A stretch of 64,000 nt of DNA from Acidobacteriota bacterium (GTDB lineage: Bacteria > Acidobacteriota > Terriglobia > Bryobacterales > Bryobacteraceae), in assembly GCA_016870995.1 (NCBI GenBank), contig VFZU01000009.1:1-64000 (forward strand), written 5' to 3'. Under the pieces are notes generated by a model, which worked only from the letters and a program-made list of their open reading frames with translations, was not told where the DNA came from and made no database searches. How positions within the stretch are numbered: position 1 is the first letter of the stretch; every line of letters starts with the position of its first letter. Shown here piece by piece: positions 27,574 through 37,801 of this stretch. Position numbers and translations under genes: made by a program.

Positions 27574-28814
27574 GGAAGGCGGGCTAGATCCTTTTCGATC
27601 ACAGTGGCCAATGGCTGGTTGGCATGTTCCCGAGCCTTGAGGAGCGAGGCGCGCGCAGCGGTGAAGTTACGACGATACGCATGAATCAGGCCAAGGTTAT
27701 AGTGTGCCGCGGCGTAGTCCGGTCGCGCCTCAATCGCTTTACTGAATGCCGCCGCAGCTTCGTCGAATTTCTGTTGCTGCCCAGCCATGCTGCCAAGGTT
27801 CAGGTAGGCATCAGCATTTCTAGGGTCAAGCGAGATCGTCTTGAGAAACGCTGTGCGAGCTTCGACCAGACGCTGTTGCTGCTGGCACAGAACGCCAAAA
27901 TTGTAGTGTGTATCCGGACGCTTGGGAGCGAGCTTCAGAGCTTGCGCATAGGCTTGAGCCGCCGCTTCCGGTTGATTGAGGCGCGCATGGATCGAGATGA
28001 GATTGATCCAAGCTTCGGCAAGATTCGGGTCTTGCTGCAACACCTTTTGGTGCAGGGCGAGGGCTACATCGACCTTGCCGGCTTTGTCCGCGCGCTCCGC
28101 ACGTCGAAGCAAGCCTGTTGTACTGATAGCAAGTTCGTCGAGCGCGAGGCCCTCAGGGTCATCCAGCGGAGGCACGGCCGCCTTGTCTCGTTCATAGTTA
28201 CGGAGCAGTTCAGCAGTTGGCTGTCCGGTCTTTCGGTATTCGGCGGCCAGCGCAAATTGTGCGGCGCCATAACGGGGAAAGATCTCAAGCGCCTTGCGAT
28301 AGGCCGCAATCGCATCTGCTCCGCTGGAAGCACGACCGACTAGATAGTGTGAAGTCGCCTCATTCGGAAAGCGCTGTACAAGATCTTTCGCCAAGGCTAC
28401 GTCGCGGGTCAATTCGGCGACTTTCAGCGCTACCGGCAACGAGTCCGCCTTCACCCGAAGAGCGTGCCGCAGCCGCTCGACGGCCGCCTCTTTTTGTCCA
28501 TTTTCAGCGAGTGCGAATCCCCAATAGTAAAGAGTGTCGAATCGATTGGCATCGAGAGCAAAGGCACGTTCGTAACAGACGAGCGCCGCCCGCACTTGCC
28601 CGTGGCTTTGTAATGTCATGCCAAGGCGAAGTGTCAGGCCAGCGTCCCGGGGCTGCGCTTTAGCCGCGTCAAATGCCTCCGTGATTGCCTGGCCGACAAG
28701 CGTGGGGAAATTGCCAATGTCAATCGAGGGAAACGGGGGTGTTCGCTGGCAGCTGAGCAGAGCGTGCAGTGCAAACCAAACCAGGAGCTTCGATGGAATT
28801 CTGCGGACGGCCAA
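27570..28814 (-). CDS. TPR-repeat lipoprotein
   Basis: A 414-residue protein with a leader ending HALLSCQ (lipobox) and about nine tetratricopeptide repeats, for example AWINLISIHARLNQPEAAA, DTHYNFGVLCQQQQRLVEA and DAYLNLGSMAGQQQKFDEA. The start is a TTG at 28814, chosen because it gives the complete leader; GGAGG lies very close upstream, so the exact start is uncertain. It overlaps the CRTAC1 gene (ATGATG/TGA). A scaffolding role for the CRTAC1 partner on the periplasmic or outer face is likely. It is divergent from a receptor gene whose promoter lies within 40 bases. Confidence 0.88.
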   Translation of the reverse strand: MAVRRIPSKLLVWFALHALLSCQRTPPFPSIDIGNFPTLVGQAITEAFDAAKAQPRDAGLTLRLGMTLQSHGQVRAALVCYERAFALDANRFDTLYYWGFALAENGQKEAAVERLRHALRVKADSLPVALKVAELTRDVALAKDLVQRFPNEATSHYLVGRASSGADAIAAYRKALEIFPRYGAAQFALAAEYRKTGQPTAELLRNYERDKAAVPPLDDPEGLALDELAISTTGLLRRAERADKAGKVDVALALHQKVLQQDPNLAEAWINLISIHARLNQPEAAAQAYAQALKLAPKRPDTHYNFGVLCQQQQRLVEARTAFLKTISLDPRNADAYLNLGSMAGQQQKFDEAAAAFSKAIEARPDYAAAHYNLGLIHAYRRNFTAARASLLKAREHANQPLATVIEKDLARLP

Positions 28815-28821
28815 GCCTCCA

Positions 28822-28851
28822 TTGTAACTGCGGGTTTTGCTGGTATATACT
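28822..28851 (+). promoter_or_regulatory. putative promoter of the receptor gene at 28888
   Basis: TTGTAA (28822-28827) and TATACT (28846-28851) are separated by 18 bases and lie about 40 bases upstream of the receptor start codon. The -35 box sits only eight bases from the divergent TPR start. Confidence 0.45.
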
Positions 28852-28887
28852 TCCGACGAGTGGTTGAATTCTCATTGGAGTCTTTCT

Positions 28888-31800
28888 ATGCGGTTATATT
28901 TCTCCTTAATGTGTCTGCTCGCGTTTGCCTCATTCGGTCATGCGCAGATTTTGCACGGTTCTCTGACTGGTAATGTTCGTGATGCTTCAGGAGCAGCCGT
29001 TCCGGGCGTCCGGGTGGTGTTGCAGAACTCGGAAACAGGACAAACCCGTGACACTACGACCAACGAAAGTGGCACCTATAATTTTGCCACCCTGCTACCC
29101 GGAAGCTATGACCTTACGTTGACCAAAGACGGATTCAAGGTTCAGAAAGAACAAGGACTCAACATCGTCATCAACAATGTGACTCGAGCCGATGTCGCAC
29201 TGCAGATTGGCGCCGTCGGCGAGTCCGTAACCATTGAGGCCAGCGCCGCTACCTTGCAGACAGATCGCGCCGAAGTGCGAGCGGAAGTCACCAGCAAAGA
29301 ACTGCTGAATGTACCAGTGCCTCCTGGCCGTAATTATCAGGGACTTTTCGTGACGATCCCTGGATTCTCACCACCGCGCAATGCTCACTCGGTACCTGCA
29401 AATCCATCGCGCGCTCTGCAGTTCAACGTGAACGGCACCAGCTCAAGCTCAAACAACACCCGTATTGACGGTGCGTCCTCAACCAACGTTTGGCTGCCGC
29501 ACATCGTCGCCTACGTTCCAGCGCTGGAGTCGATCGAAACCGTAAACGTCGTCACCAACTCATTCGACGCCGAGCAGGGCCTCGCTGGCGGCGCGGCGAT
29601 TAACGTGCAGATCAAGTCGGGCACCAACGCACTGCACGGATCCGCATTCGAATATCACAATTCAAACGCGACAAAGGCGAAGCCATTCTTCCTGCCGGCC
29701 GGCCAGAAGATGCCAAAGTTGGTATACAACCAGTTTGGCGGCACCGTTGGTGGACCGGTGATCAAGAACAAGCTGTTTTACTTTGCCAGCTACGAAGGTT
29801 CGCGCGACCGCCAGTTTGCATCCTCACTGATTTCGATTCCGACCCCAGCCATGCGTAGTGGCGATCTTTCTGGAGCGATCGCGGGACGACCCGTGTTTGA
29901 TCCCCTGACGGGAGACGCGACCACCAGTTTCGGCCGGACACCGTTTCCAAACATGCAGATTCCGGCTTCGCGCTTCAGCCCGGCAGCCGTCCGCATCGCG
30001 GCACTCTTCCCCACGCCAACTGCACCTGGCACAGTCAACAACTACTTCGCTGGTAATGCATACGCCTTTGATCGCGACACCCTGGACACCAAAGTGAACT
30101 GGAACGCGAGCCAGAAGCTCACGATGTATGGTCGACTGTCATTCCTCGATTACCGTGTGAGGAATCCCGGTCGACTCGGAGAACAGTTAGGCGGAGATCC
30201 GGTAGCCGGTGGACAGGTAGGCCGGGCGCTGGGCAATTCCTATTCCACAACTTTCGCAGGCACCTATGTGGTGAATCCGACTTTTATTGTCGACGCATAC
30301 TTCGGTTATACGCGCATGCAGGGGGATTCCCGCCAGCCTCGCCTTGAAGAAAAGGTAGGCTTGGATGTCTTCAAGCTGCCGGGCACCAATGGTCCACGCT
30401 TCTTTGAAGGAGGCATGCCGCAGTTTCAAGTGGCAGGATTCGCAAACTTCGGGCAAGCGAATAACTTCATGCCCTACATCAACCGCGATCCGCAGTATCA
30501 ATACGTGGCCAACGCGAACTGGAATCGTGGCAAGCACCAGATCCGCTTTGGGACAGATTTCTACCAGCAGCAATTGAACCAGACCCAACCCGAGTTCGTG
30601 GGCGCACCGTGGGGAGCTTCCGGTGGCTTTGGCTTCGCCGGCGGGCAGACCAGTTTCCGCGTGATGCCCGGCGGTGCCATCGCCCCCAACACCACTGAAT
30701 ACAATGCCTGGGGCTCGTTCATGCTCGGCCAGACCAATGCGCTGGGCCGCCTCTTGATGGTCCCAGATGTTTTCACCACTCGAACCAATCTCTATTCAGC
30801 ATTCGTGCGCGACCAGTGGCAGGTAAACAACAAATTGACCTTCAATTTCGGCGTTCGCTGGGAGTACTTCCCCTTCCCGACCCGCTCTGACCGTGGCCTC
30901 GAACAATACGACTTCGGCACTAACAAGATGCTCGTTTGCGGCGTCGGCGCTGTGCCCCTCCGATGCGGTGTGAATGAGAGCAAGCGTCGCTTTACCCCGC
31001 GCGTTGGCCTGGCGTATCGCCTCGCAGATGATTTTGTGATTCGCGCAGGCTACGGCATCACAAACGATCCTTATAACTTGGGGCGTCCCTTCCGGACGAA
31101 TCACCCCTTGCTGATTCCTTTTAACCAAACCTCACGGGATGCATGGACTGCGGCCAGCCAGTTTGATGCGGGGATTCCAACGATTGCGGCTCCAAATCTC
31201 GGCAACGGCATTATCGACATCGGCCCATTTGTCGAAGCCAATACAGTGATCGCGAACCAGTGGACACGTGGTTACATCCAGAGTTGGAATCTCGCACTGC
31301 AAAAGCGTCTCGCTGGCGGTTGGGTGGCAGAAGCCGCCTACGTGGCAACCCGCGCAGTAAATCAGTTGGGCAACCTCAACCGCAATGCCGGGCCTGTGGG
31401 TGGTGGCAACAACGGGCGTCCGCTTGCGCAGAGGTTTGGCCGCTTCGCCAATACAATCCAGGTGACTGGCCTGGGCACCTACGCCTATGACTCGCTACAG
31501 ACCAAACTCGAACGGCGCTTCTCCGGCGGTTGGCAGACCTTGTTTGCTTACACCTTCTCAAAGAACATGGGCACAGCTGGAAACGTAAATTCCGATGGCG
31601 GTCCGCGCATTCACTTGCCGGAGTATTTCCATCTGAATCGCGCGGTGAGTGATTTGAATTCTCCGCACAATTTCCAGTTCACCGGCATCTACGAAGTTCC
31701 GTTCGGCAAGGGCAAGAAGTACTTGACCAGCGGCATCGGCAGCGCGCTGCTGGGCGGCTGGCAGTTGAACGGGCTGATATCGGCCTACGCCGGTCCTCCT

Positions 31801-32217
31801 TTCTCGGTGACGGCACCTGGTACGGACTTGAACGCCCCAGGCAATGCTCAGCGGGCGGACCTGCTCAACACCACGGTGAAGAAGATCGGCGGTGCCGGTC
31901 CTGGCCAGAAGTGGTTTGATCCCACAGCATTTGGCCAGGTACGCGAGGCTCGCTTCGGCACTGCCGGATGGAACCTCCTGCAAAGCCCGGGTGTCATCAA
32001 CGTGGATGCGAGCATCTTCCGCTCCTTCCGCGTAACCGAGCGTGTGAACATCCAGTTCCGTGTCGAGGCATTCAACCTGAGCAATACGCCGCACTTTGCG
32101 GCTCCGGTATCGGACGTAGCCAACACGCGTTTTATGGAGATCACCGGTGTGCGTGGTACCGGACGGGAAGGCATCGACGAACGAGTCTTCCGGTTTGGCC
32201 TGCGCGTAGGTTTCTAA
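28888..32217 (+). CDS. TonB-dependent-receptor-like outer-membrane protein with CarboxypepD_reg domain
   Basis: A 1109-residue beta-barrel protein. A signal peptide (LMCLLAFASFGHAQ) precedes a carboxypeptidase-regulatory-like domain (LTGNVRDASGAAVPGV, GTYNFATLLPGSYDL) and a plug-like segment (LNVPVPPGRNYQGLF; NVNGTSSSSNNTRIDG). A long barrel region follows with typical girdle motifs such as FNFGVRWEYFPFP and TFSKNMGTAGN. The C-terminus is aromatic (VFRFGLRVGF). The Met at 28888 is chosen over an upstream in-frame Met because GGAG precedes it and the signal peptide starts there. It is followed by a strong terminator, so it is a single-gene unit. Substrate unknown. Confidence 0.92.
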   Translation: MRLYFSLMCLLAFASFGHAQILHGSLTGNVRDASGAAVPGVRVVLQNSETGQTRDTTTNESGTYNFATLLPGSYDLTLTKDGFKVQKEQGLNIVINNVTRADVALQIGAVGESVTIEASAATLQTDRAEVRAEVTSKELLNVPVPPGRNYQGLFVTIPGFSPPRNAHSVPANPSRALQFNVNGTSSSSNNTRIDGASSTNVWLPHIVAYVPALESIETVNVVTNSFDAEQGLAGGAAINVQIKSGTNALHGSAFEYHNSNATKAKPFFLPAGQKMPKLVYNQFGGTVGGPVIKNKLFYFASYEGSRDRQFASSLISIPTPAMRSGDLSGAIAGRPVFDPLTGDATTSFGRTPFPNMQIPASRFSPAAVRIAALFPTPTAPGTVNNYFAGNAYAFDRDTLDTKVNWNASQKLTMYGRLSFLDYRVRNPGRLGEQLGGDPVAGGQVGRALGNSYSTTFAGTYVVNPTFIVDAYFGYTRMQGDSRQPRLEEKVGLDVFKLPGTNGPRFFEGGMPQFQVAGFANFGQANNFMPYINRDPQYQYVANANWNRGKHQIRFGTDFYQQQLNQTQPEFVGAPWGASGGFGFAGGQTSFRVMPGGAIAPNTTEYNAWGSFMLGQTNALGRLLMVPDVFTTRTNLYSAFVRDQWQVNNKLTFNFGVRWEYFPFPTRSDRGLEQYDFGTNKMLVCGVGAVPLRCGVNESKRRFTPRVGLAYRLADDFVIRAGYGITNDPYNLGRPFRTNHPLLIPFNQTSRDAWTAASQFDAGIPTIAAPNLGNGIIDIGPFVEANTVIANQWTRGYIQSWNLALQKRLAGGWVAEAAYVATRAVNQLGNLNRNAGPVGGGNNGRPLAQRFGRFANTIQVTGLGTYAYDSLQTKLERRFSGGWQTLFAYTFSKNMGTAGNVNSDGGPRIHLPEYFHLNRAVSDLNSPHNFQFTGIYEVPFGKGKKYLTSGIGSALLGGWQLNGLISAYAGPPFSVTAPGTDLNAPGNAQRADLLNTTVKKIGGAGPGQKWFDPTAFGQVREARFGTAGWNLLQSPGVINVDASIFRSFRVTERVNIQFRVEAFNLSNTPHFAAPVSDVANTRFMEITGVRGTGREGIDERVFRFGLRVGF

Positions 32218-32240
32218 CCGATTCCACAGTGGCATCAAAG

Positions 32241-32270
32241 GCACCGCAGGCTTCGGCTTGCGGTGCTTTT
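32241..32270 (+). terminator. Rho-independent terminator of the receptor gene
   Basis: GCACCGCA (32241-32248) pairs with TGCGGTGC (32259-32266) around a GGCTTCGGCT loop that can extend the stem, followed by TTTTGCTTT. It lies 24 bases after the stop codon. Confidence 0.88.
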
Positions 32271-32462
32271 GCTTTGGAGGGATCTGGGGTACGAGCTTCA
32301 ATCATCGCTTCGGGATCAACAGGACGCTGCAGCCCTGCTGTCGTCAATTCGAACAGTTCGCGTAGTTAGGGCCTTATTGATTGGGCGCGGCCACGGACAG
32401 ACGGATTGCGGTCCTTTGAGGTTACTTCCCGCTCCCTCGGCCTCCAACCTCTCCGGCTGAGA

Positions 32463-32938
32463 AGCCGCAGATCCGTCGCATCCAGATCGAGCACGATCTC
32501 CTCGGGAGCCGCGGCAAAGCTCTCCACAAAAAGATCCAGCAGTAACTCGTCGAGAGTCTCCCGCTAGTAGTGCACCTTCTTGTGACGGCTCGTCATTCCG
32601 GTGCTCAGCTCCAGCCGGATCAGCGTGCTCTTGCCAGCCAGCAAACGCAGCATCGGATCCTTCTTCAGTTGCTCGTGATCGTTCAGATCCTCGTAGCCCA
32701 GAGCCAGCCCATGCACCCGTTGCCTCAACATCTCCGCTACGCTGTGCTCCACTCGTCATTGGTCCCGCCAGTCGGCAAAGCAGGCAGCCAACCGCGCCGT
32801 CAAACGCAAGCGGCGGTCCACTTCCCACAGCAGCAGAGTTCACCCGTCGCTGCTGCTTTGCTCCCCATCAAACTCCGCCAACACTTGCTTCGAAAAATGC
32901 CCTTCAAACTCGAAGCGTTGTTGGATACACGCTGTCAT
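32463..32938 (-). pseudogene. IS1380-family transposase, N-terminal fragment with three in-frame stops
   Basis: From an ATG at 32938 the minus strand encodes the IS1380 N-terminus in one frame: QQRFEFEGHFSKQVLAEFDG, LWEVDRRLRLTARLAACFA, then RVEHSVAEMLRQRVHGLALG, YEDLNDHEQLKKDPMLRLLA and EIVLDLDATD, which carries the first DDE aspartate. Stops interrupt it at 32842-32840 (TGA), 32758-32756 (TGA) and 32566-32564 (TAG). The sequence ceases to be transposase-like near 32,463. The complementary C-terminal part lies at 23,818-24,264 in the same orientation. Confidence 0.85.
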
Positions 32939-33035
32939 AGCAAAGGCCTCTCTTCCTTGTGCTCTAACTGACTCTAGACAAATCAGCTATGCCACGGTTG
33001 AAGGCCCTTCGCCATTTATTTGCGAGAAATTCGGG

Positions 33036-34109
33036 CTAGCGGTAATTGCCGGTATGGCCGAGCGAGTAGCGGCCGGGCTGCGGAAACACGCACAACCCAT
33101 GGGGTCCGCGGCCCACTTTAACGCGATCGGCCAGTTGGCCGGTGGTGGTATCGAATCCGTAGATTTCATGGTGATAGCGCCCCGACACCCAGAACATCCT
33201 TCCATCGGCCGAGACGCCACCCATATCGGGCGAACCGCCGACGGGCATGGTCCACTTGCCAACCAGCTTGCGCGTGGCAAAGTCCATCACAGAGATTGTG
33301 CCTTCGCCGCGATTGGTGATGTAAAGCTGCCGTGTGTCGCGGCTCGGATACAAACCATGGCACCCTTTGCCAGTTGCAATGAACTCGATCTTTTGAAACG
33401 AGTCTCCATCGATTACGTGCATCCCATGGGTCATCATGTCGGCGATAAAGAAGGTCTTGCCGTCCGGCCCGACGCGGGTATCCTGCGGCATCCCGCCGCC
33501 TTCGATCCGGATCGAGCCCAGCACTTCGTACTTCACCATATCGATCTTGAGGATCTCGCTCGAGAACTCGCAGGAGGCGATCATGTATTTGCCGTCGCCC
33601 GAGTAATCGGCGTGATTGACGCCCTTGCAGGGCACTGGGATCGAATGGACCAGCTTCATCGTCTGCGGGTCACGCAGATCGATGCGGCGCATGCGCTCGG
33701 CCATTACCACCATGTACTTGCCATCAGGCGTGTAGTACATATTGTAGGGGTCAGGCACGCTGTGAATCTTGAGCAGCTTGCCCGTCGACGGGTCGATCTC
33801 GGCGAGAGTGTTATTGAGGTCATTGGTGGCAAACAACCGGGTCATGTCCCAACTCGGCACGACGTGCTGCGGTTCGACGTTCTTACCCTTGCCTACGGAG
33901 AACTTCTGGATGATCTCTTTTTTCGCTGGATCATAAACCCACACCGTGTTCGATCGCGTGTGCGGAATGTAGATCAGGCTCGGATAACGTTCGACGCCCG
34001 GCTTCATTTTGCCGAGCGTCGTTTCGGAGTAGATGTTTTTCGGGTTCAACACCGGGGGCATCTGCGCCATGAGCGCGGCTGCCCCCAGAAGGAATACTAC
34101 GAACTGCAT
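33036..34109 (-). CDS. secreted YncE/YVTN-type beta-propeller protein
   Basis: A 357-residue exported protein (leader MQFVVFLLGAAALMAQ) made of repeated YVTN-like blades, for example YIPHTRSNTVWVYDP, LFATNDLNNTLAEIDP, YPSRDTRQLYITNRGEG and FWVSGRYHHEIYGFDT. The count of blades, about seven, fits the 7-phosphogluconolactonase/YncE fold, but no lactonase active-site signature is apparent, so enzyme function is not claimed. It lies three bases downstream of gyrA and is probably read from the gyrA transcript. Likely a periplasmic binding or scaffold protein. Confidence 0.88.
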   Translation of the reverse strand: MQFVVFLLGAAALMAQMPPVLNPKNIYSETTLGKMKPGVERYPSLIYIPHTRSNTVWVYDPAKKEIIQKFSVGKGKNVEPQHVVPSWDMTRLFATNDLNNTLAEIDPSTGKLLKIHSVPDPYNMYYTPDGKYMVVMAERMRRIDLRDPQTMKLVHSIPVPCKGVNHADYSGDGKYMIASCEFSSEILKIDMVKYEVLGSIRIEGGGMPQDTRVGPDGKTFFIADMMTHGMHVIDGDSFQKIEFIATGKGCHGLYPSRDTRQLYITNRGEGTISVMDFATRKLVGKWTMPVGGSPDMGGVSADGRMFWVSGRYHHEIYGFDTTTGQLADRVKVGRGPHGLCVFPQPGRYSLGHTGNYR

Positions 34110-34112
34110 GGA

Positions 34113-36665
34113 TTACTCTTTCAGCAGGCTGCCCTGCGAATCGTCGGCCGTAGCAGCCGGCTCATCCGATTCCGGAATCACGCCAGCGCTGGCCACCATA
34201 TCGCCTTCATTGAGATTCACGAGCTTCACGCCTTGAGCGCTGCGGCCACTCTGGCGGATCTGGGCAGATTCGATGCGAATGATCTGACCTTCCTTGGTGA
34301 TGATCATCACGTCGGATTCCTCGGTCACCGGTAGTGTCGCTATCACCTTGCCCGTCTTGCCTGTCACCTTCATGTTGATCACGCCCTTAACGGCGCGGCC
34401 CGAGTGGCGATAGTCGGTGAGCTTCGTGCGCTTACCCATTCCTTTTTCGGAGATGGCAAGCATCAGTGCAGTCTCATCAACCACTTCGGCCGAGATCAGG
34501 TAGTCGCCCTTTTCGAGCTTCATCGCTGTCACGCCGCGTGCCTGGCGGCCCATGGAACGGACTTCTTCCTCATCAAAGCGAACGGCCATGCCTTCATGCG
34601 AGGCGAGGAAGATCTGATTCTTGCCATTGGAGATCTTGGCCGAGATCAGCTCATCGTTTTCATCAAGCGTGCAGGCAATAATGCCGCGCGCCATTGGATT
34701 GTCGAAATCCGTCAACTCCGTGCGCTTGATCACGCCGTACTTGGTCACCATGACGATGAACTTGTCTGCGGTAAAGTAACGCACCGGCAAACACGCTTTG
34801 ACTTCTTCGTCCGGCTGCAGGTTGATCAGGCCGTTGATGTTCTTGCCCTTGGAAACCGTGCCGGCGTCCGGGATGTTGTAAACCTTCAGCCAGTAAACAC
34901 GGCCCTTCGAGGTGAAGATCAGGAGGTAGTCGTGCGTGGAGGCGATAATCAGATGCTCCACGACGTCCTCGGCGCGGGTGCCCATGCCAATACGCCCCTT
35001 GCCGCCGCGCGATTGCCGGCGGTAGGTGTCGACGCTGGTGCGCTTGAGGTAGCCGCTGCGAGTAACCGTGACGGCCATGTCCTCCACCTGCACGAGGTCT
35101 TCGATGTTGATGTCGCCCGTGTCTTCGATGATCTCGGTGCGGCGCGCATCGCCGAATTCCTTGATGACTTCCTTGAATTCCTTGATGATCAACTTCTTGA
35201 GCACCGATTCGCTGCCGAGAATTTCGAGGTACTCGGCAATGCGGGTCTGGATTTCAGCCAGTTCATCGAGGATCTTCTGCTGTTCCATGCCGGTGAGGCG
35301 TTGCAACTGCAGTTCGATGATGGCTTGTGCCTGGCGCTCGGTGAATTCGAACTCGGCGATCAAGGTGTCGCGAGCCTCACGCGGGCTCTTGGCGGCGCGG
35401 ATCAGCTCGATGACGCGGTCAAGGTTATCAAGCGCACGCTGGAAGCCGAGCAAGATGTGCTCGCGCTCGCGGGCTTTGCGCAACAGGAAGTCCGTGCGCC
35501 GGCGCACCACTTCCTTGCGATGCTCGACAAACAATTTCAGAATGTCGATCAATTGCAGTTCGCGCGGCTGGCCATTGACGATAGCGAGCATGATCGCGCC
35601 AAAGTTGGTTTGCAACTGCGTGAGCTTGTAGAGCTGATTGAGGATGACCTCGTGATGCTCGCCCTTCTTGAGCTCGAGCACGATGCGCATACCGTCGCGA
35701 TCGCTTTCATCACGGACATCAGAAATGCCGTCGATCTTCTTTTCGTTCACCAGTGCGGCGATGTCTGTGATCAGCTTCGCCTTGTTCACCTGGTAGGGGA
35801 TCTCGGTGATGATGATGCTCTCGCGGTCTTTGCCGAGCTTTTCGGTAAAGGCCTTGGCGCGCATCTTCACGGATCCACGGCCCTTTGAGTAGCAATCGTA
35901 AATGCCGCTGCGGCCAAGGATCAGGCCCCCGGTGGGGAAGTCCGGCCCGGGGATGATGGCGAGCATTTCCGAGAGAGAAATTTTGGGGTTCTCAAGAACC
36001 GCGATCAGACCATTCATCACTTCCGTCAGGTTATGCGGAGGGATGTTGGTGGCCATGCCGACGGCGATGCCGCCAGAACCGTTGATCAACAGGTTCGGGA
36101 TGACGGTGGGGAGAAACTCGGGCTCGACTTCGGAATCGTCGAAGTTCGGCTTGAAGTCGACCGTGTCCTTATCGATGTCGTCCATCATCACAGAAGCGAT
36201 CTTGGCCAGACGCGCCTCGGTGTAACGCATCGCCGCCGGCGGATCGCCATCGACGGAGCCAAAGTTACCCTGGCCGTGGATCAGCGGGTAGCGCAGCGAA
36301 AACGGTTGCGCCATACGAACGAGGGCATCATACACAGCGCCTTCGCCGTGAGGATGGTACTTGCCGAGCACGTCGCCGCAAACACGGGCGCACTTACGCG
36401 TCGGCCGGTTCCACTGCAGACCCATTTCGTTCATCGAGTAGAGAATGCGCCGGTGCACGGGCTTCAGGCCGTCACGTACATCGGGCAAAGCGCGCCCGAT
36501 GATTACGCTCATCGCGTAATCGAGGTACGAACGCCGCATCTCATCTTCGATATTGATCGGGATGTGATTCTTGGGGTTTTCGCCTAATGGCAGCTGGGCC
36601 GCCGGGTCGTTACCGCCCGGGTCTTTGCCGCCCGGGCCTTGGGGGTTTTCGGTATCGTTTGCCAA
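34113..36665 (-). CDS. gyrA: DNA gyrase subunit A
   Basis: An 850-residue GyrA. The catalytic Tyr148 lies in [11 protein letters not shown]-type context ([12 protein letters not shown]), preceded by the quinolone-resistance region [18 protein letters not shown]. The C-terminal propeller contains the GyrA box form [11 protein letters not shown], which favours GyrA over ParC. The N-terminal 35 residues ([15 protein letters not shown]) are a low-complexity extension before [19 protein letters not shown]. At the position equivalent to E. coli Ser83 the residue is Gly109, with Glu108 before it. gyrB is not adjacent. The short gap to the YncE-like gene suggests readthrough. Confidence 0.97.
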   Translation of the reverse strand: MANDTENPQGPGGKDPGGNDPAAQLPLGENPKNHIPINIEDEMRRSYLDYAMSVIIGRALPDVRDGLKPVHRRILYSMNEMGLQWNRPTRKCARVCGDVLGKYHPHGEGAVYDALVRMAQPFSLRYPLIHGQGNFGSVDGDPPAAMRYTEARLAKIASVMMDDIDKDTVDFKPNFDDSEVEPEFLPTVIPNLLINGSGGIAVGMATNIPPHNLTEVMNGLIAVLENPKISLSEMLAIIPGPDFPTGGLILGRSGIYDCYSKGRGSVKMRAKAFTEKLGKDRESIIITEIPYQVNKAKLITDIAALVNEKKIDGISDVRDESDRDGMRIVLELKKGEHHEVILNQLYKLTQLQTNFGAIMLAIVNGQPRELQLIDILKLFVEHRKEVVRRRTDFLLRKAREREHILLGFQRALDNLDRVIELIRAAKSPREARDTLIAEFEFTERQAQAIIELQLQRLTGMEQQKILDELAEIQTRIAEYLEILGSESVLKKLIIKEFKEVIKEFGDARRTEIIEDTGDINIEDLVQVEDMAVTVTRSGYLKRTSVDTYRRQSRGGKGRIGMGTRAEDVVEHLIIASTHDYLLIFTSKGRVYWLKVYNIPDAGTVSKGKNINGLINLQPDEEVKACLPVRYFTADKFIVMVTKYGVIKRTELTDFDNPMARGIIACTLDENDELISAKISNGKNQIFLASHEGMAVRFDEEEVRSMGRQARGVTAMKLEKGDYLISAEVVDETALMLAISEKGMGKRTKLTDYRHSGRAVKGVINMKVTGKTGKVIATLPVTEESDVMIITKEGQIIRIESAQIRQSGRSAQGVKLVNLNEGDMVASAGVIPESDEPAATADDSQGSLLKE

Positions 36666-36718
36666 CCCTTTATTTTAGCATTTCGCCCAATGTTTATCAG
36701 GGTTTAAAATAGCAAGCA

Positions 36719-37801
36719 GTGAACGCGCTGATCCTGATTTTGCTCCTGGCCCAATCGAGCCTGTACGACCGGGGCGGAGAACTGCTCCGCAGCGGAAAGC
36801 TGGCGGAGGCCGAACAGGCGTACCGAGCGCATCTGAAGGCGAATCCGAACCATGTCGAGGCTCACGCGAATCTTGGCTCGGTGCTGTCCCGGCGGGAGGA
36901 TTTCGCGGGTGCAATCACGCAATATCGCAAGGCATTGGCGCTGCAACCCGGCCTGGCTCCACTCCGCCTCAATTTGGGAATTGCGTATTTCAAGGCACGC
37001 AATTGGGGGCAGGCCGTGACCCAGTTTGACGCTTTCCTGAAGGCGCAGCCAGGCCATCGCCAGTCAATGCAGCTTCGGGCTCTGTCCTTGCTGGAACTGG
37101 AGCAATACACAGAAGCGGCGCTCGCCTTTGAGGCGCTGCTTCCTGGCGATGCCAGCGTTCAACTTGGGCTCGCGACGGCGTATCTGCGCAGCGACCGCGT
37201 GGCTCAGGCGCAAAAGCTGCTCGGGCCGCTGCTCGCACAAAACAACTCACCTGAAGTACTGTTGACGGTCGGCCAGGCGTTGTTTGCCGAAGACAGGCTC
37301 GACGAAGCCCTGGAGACGCTTCTGAAGGCACGCCAATTGTCGCCCAACCTGCCTACGCTCGCCCTCAATCTGGGCGCTGTGCACTGGAAGCAAAAGCGAA
37401 CGGCCGAGGCGGTTGCCGAGTGGCGCAACGAGCTAAATCTCCACCCGGACAGCGCGGAAGCAAAGTTTACGTTGGGTGCCGCCGTGGCCATGTCCGGCGG
37501 CGATAAGATTGAAGCTGAACGTCTGCTGCGCACAAGCCTCGCCCAGAAGCCACGCCATGCTCGCGCCAACTACCAGTTGGCCAAGCTCGTCTGGCAGACG
37601 AAACGCAGCCCGGAGGCCGTGAGTTGTCTCGAAAAGTCGATTGCCGCAACCCCCGATTATCGCGAGGCCTACTATCTGTTAGGAACGATTCACCAAAGTC
37701 TTGGCCGCAAGGCCGAGGCGGCGAAGGCCTTCGCCGCAGTCAAGCGGCTATCCGCCAAGGAGCTCGCTACGCAGCAGGACTTGTTCTCGGAACAGCAATA
37801 G
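36719..37801 (+). CDS. TPR-repeat protein
   Basis: A 360-residue protein with a GTG start at 36719 and a weak hydrophobic N-terminus (MNALILILLLAQSS) that may be a signal peptide. It contains about nine TPR units, such as AEAEQAYRAHLKANPNHVEA, GAITQYRKALALQPGLAP and EAVAEWRNELNLHPDSAEA. It is divergent from gyrA with 53 bases between the start codons. Its 3' end overlaps the reading frame of the multihaem cytochrome downstream, which suggests co-expression; TPR proteins often assist assembly of multihaem cytochromes, but here that is inference from adjacency. Confidence 0.88.
   Translation: MNALILILLLAQSSLYDRGGELLRSGKLAEAEQAYRAHLKANPNHVEAHANLGSVLSRREDFAGAITQYRKALALQPGLAPLRLNLGIAYFKARNWGQAVTQFDAFLKAQPGHRQSMQLRALSLLELEQYTEAALAFEALLPGDASVQLGLATAYLRSDRVAQAQKLLGPLLAQNNSPEVLLTVGQALFAEDRLDEALETLLKARQLSPNLPTLALNLGAVHWKQKRTAEAVAEWRNELNLHPDSAEAKFTLGAAVAMSGGDKIEAERLLRTSLAQKPRHARANYQLAKLVWQTKRSPEAVSCLEKSIAATPDYREAYYLLGTIHQSLGRKAEAAKAFAAVKRLSAKELATQQDLFSEQQ

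Noticed and set aside
33054-34334. 426-codon plus-strand frame opposite the YncE-like gene
   Set aside because: Antisense shadow; the minus-strand product has clear YVTN blades and a signal peptide.
34404-35888. 494-codon open frame on the plus strand opposite gyrA
   Set aside because: Antisense to an unmistakable GyrA; composition (His, Leu, Asp runs) is that of a reverse-complement shadow.
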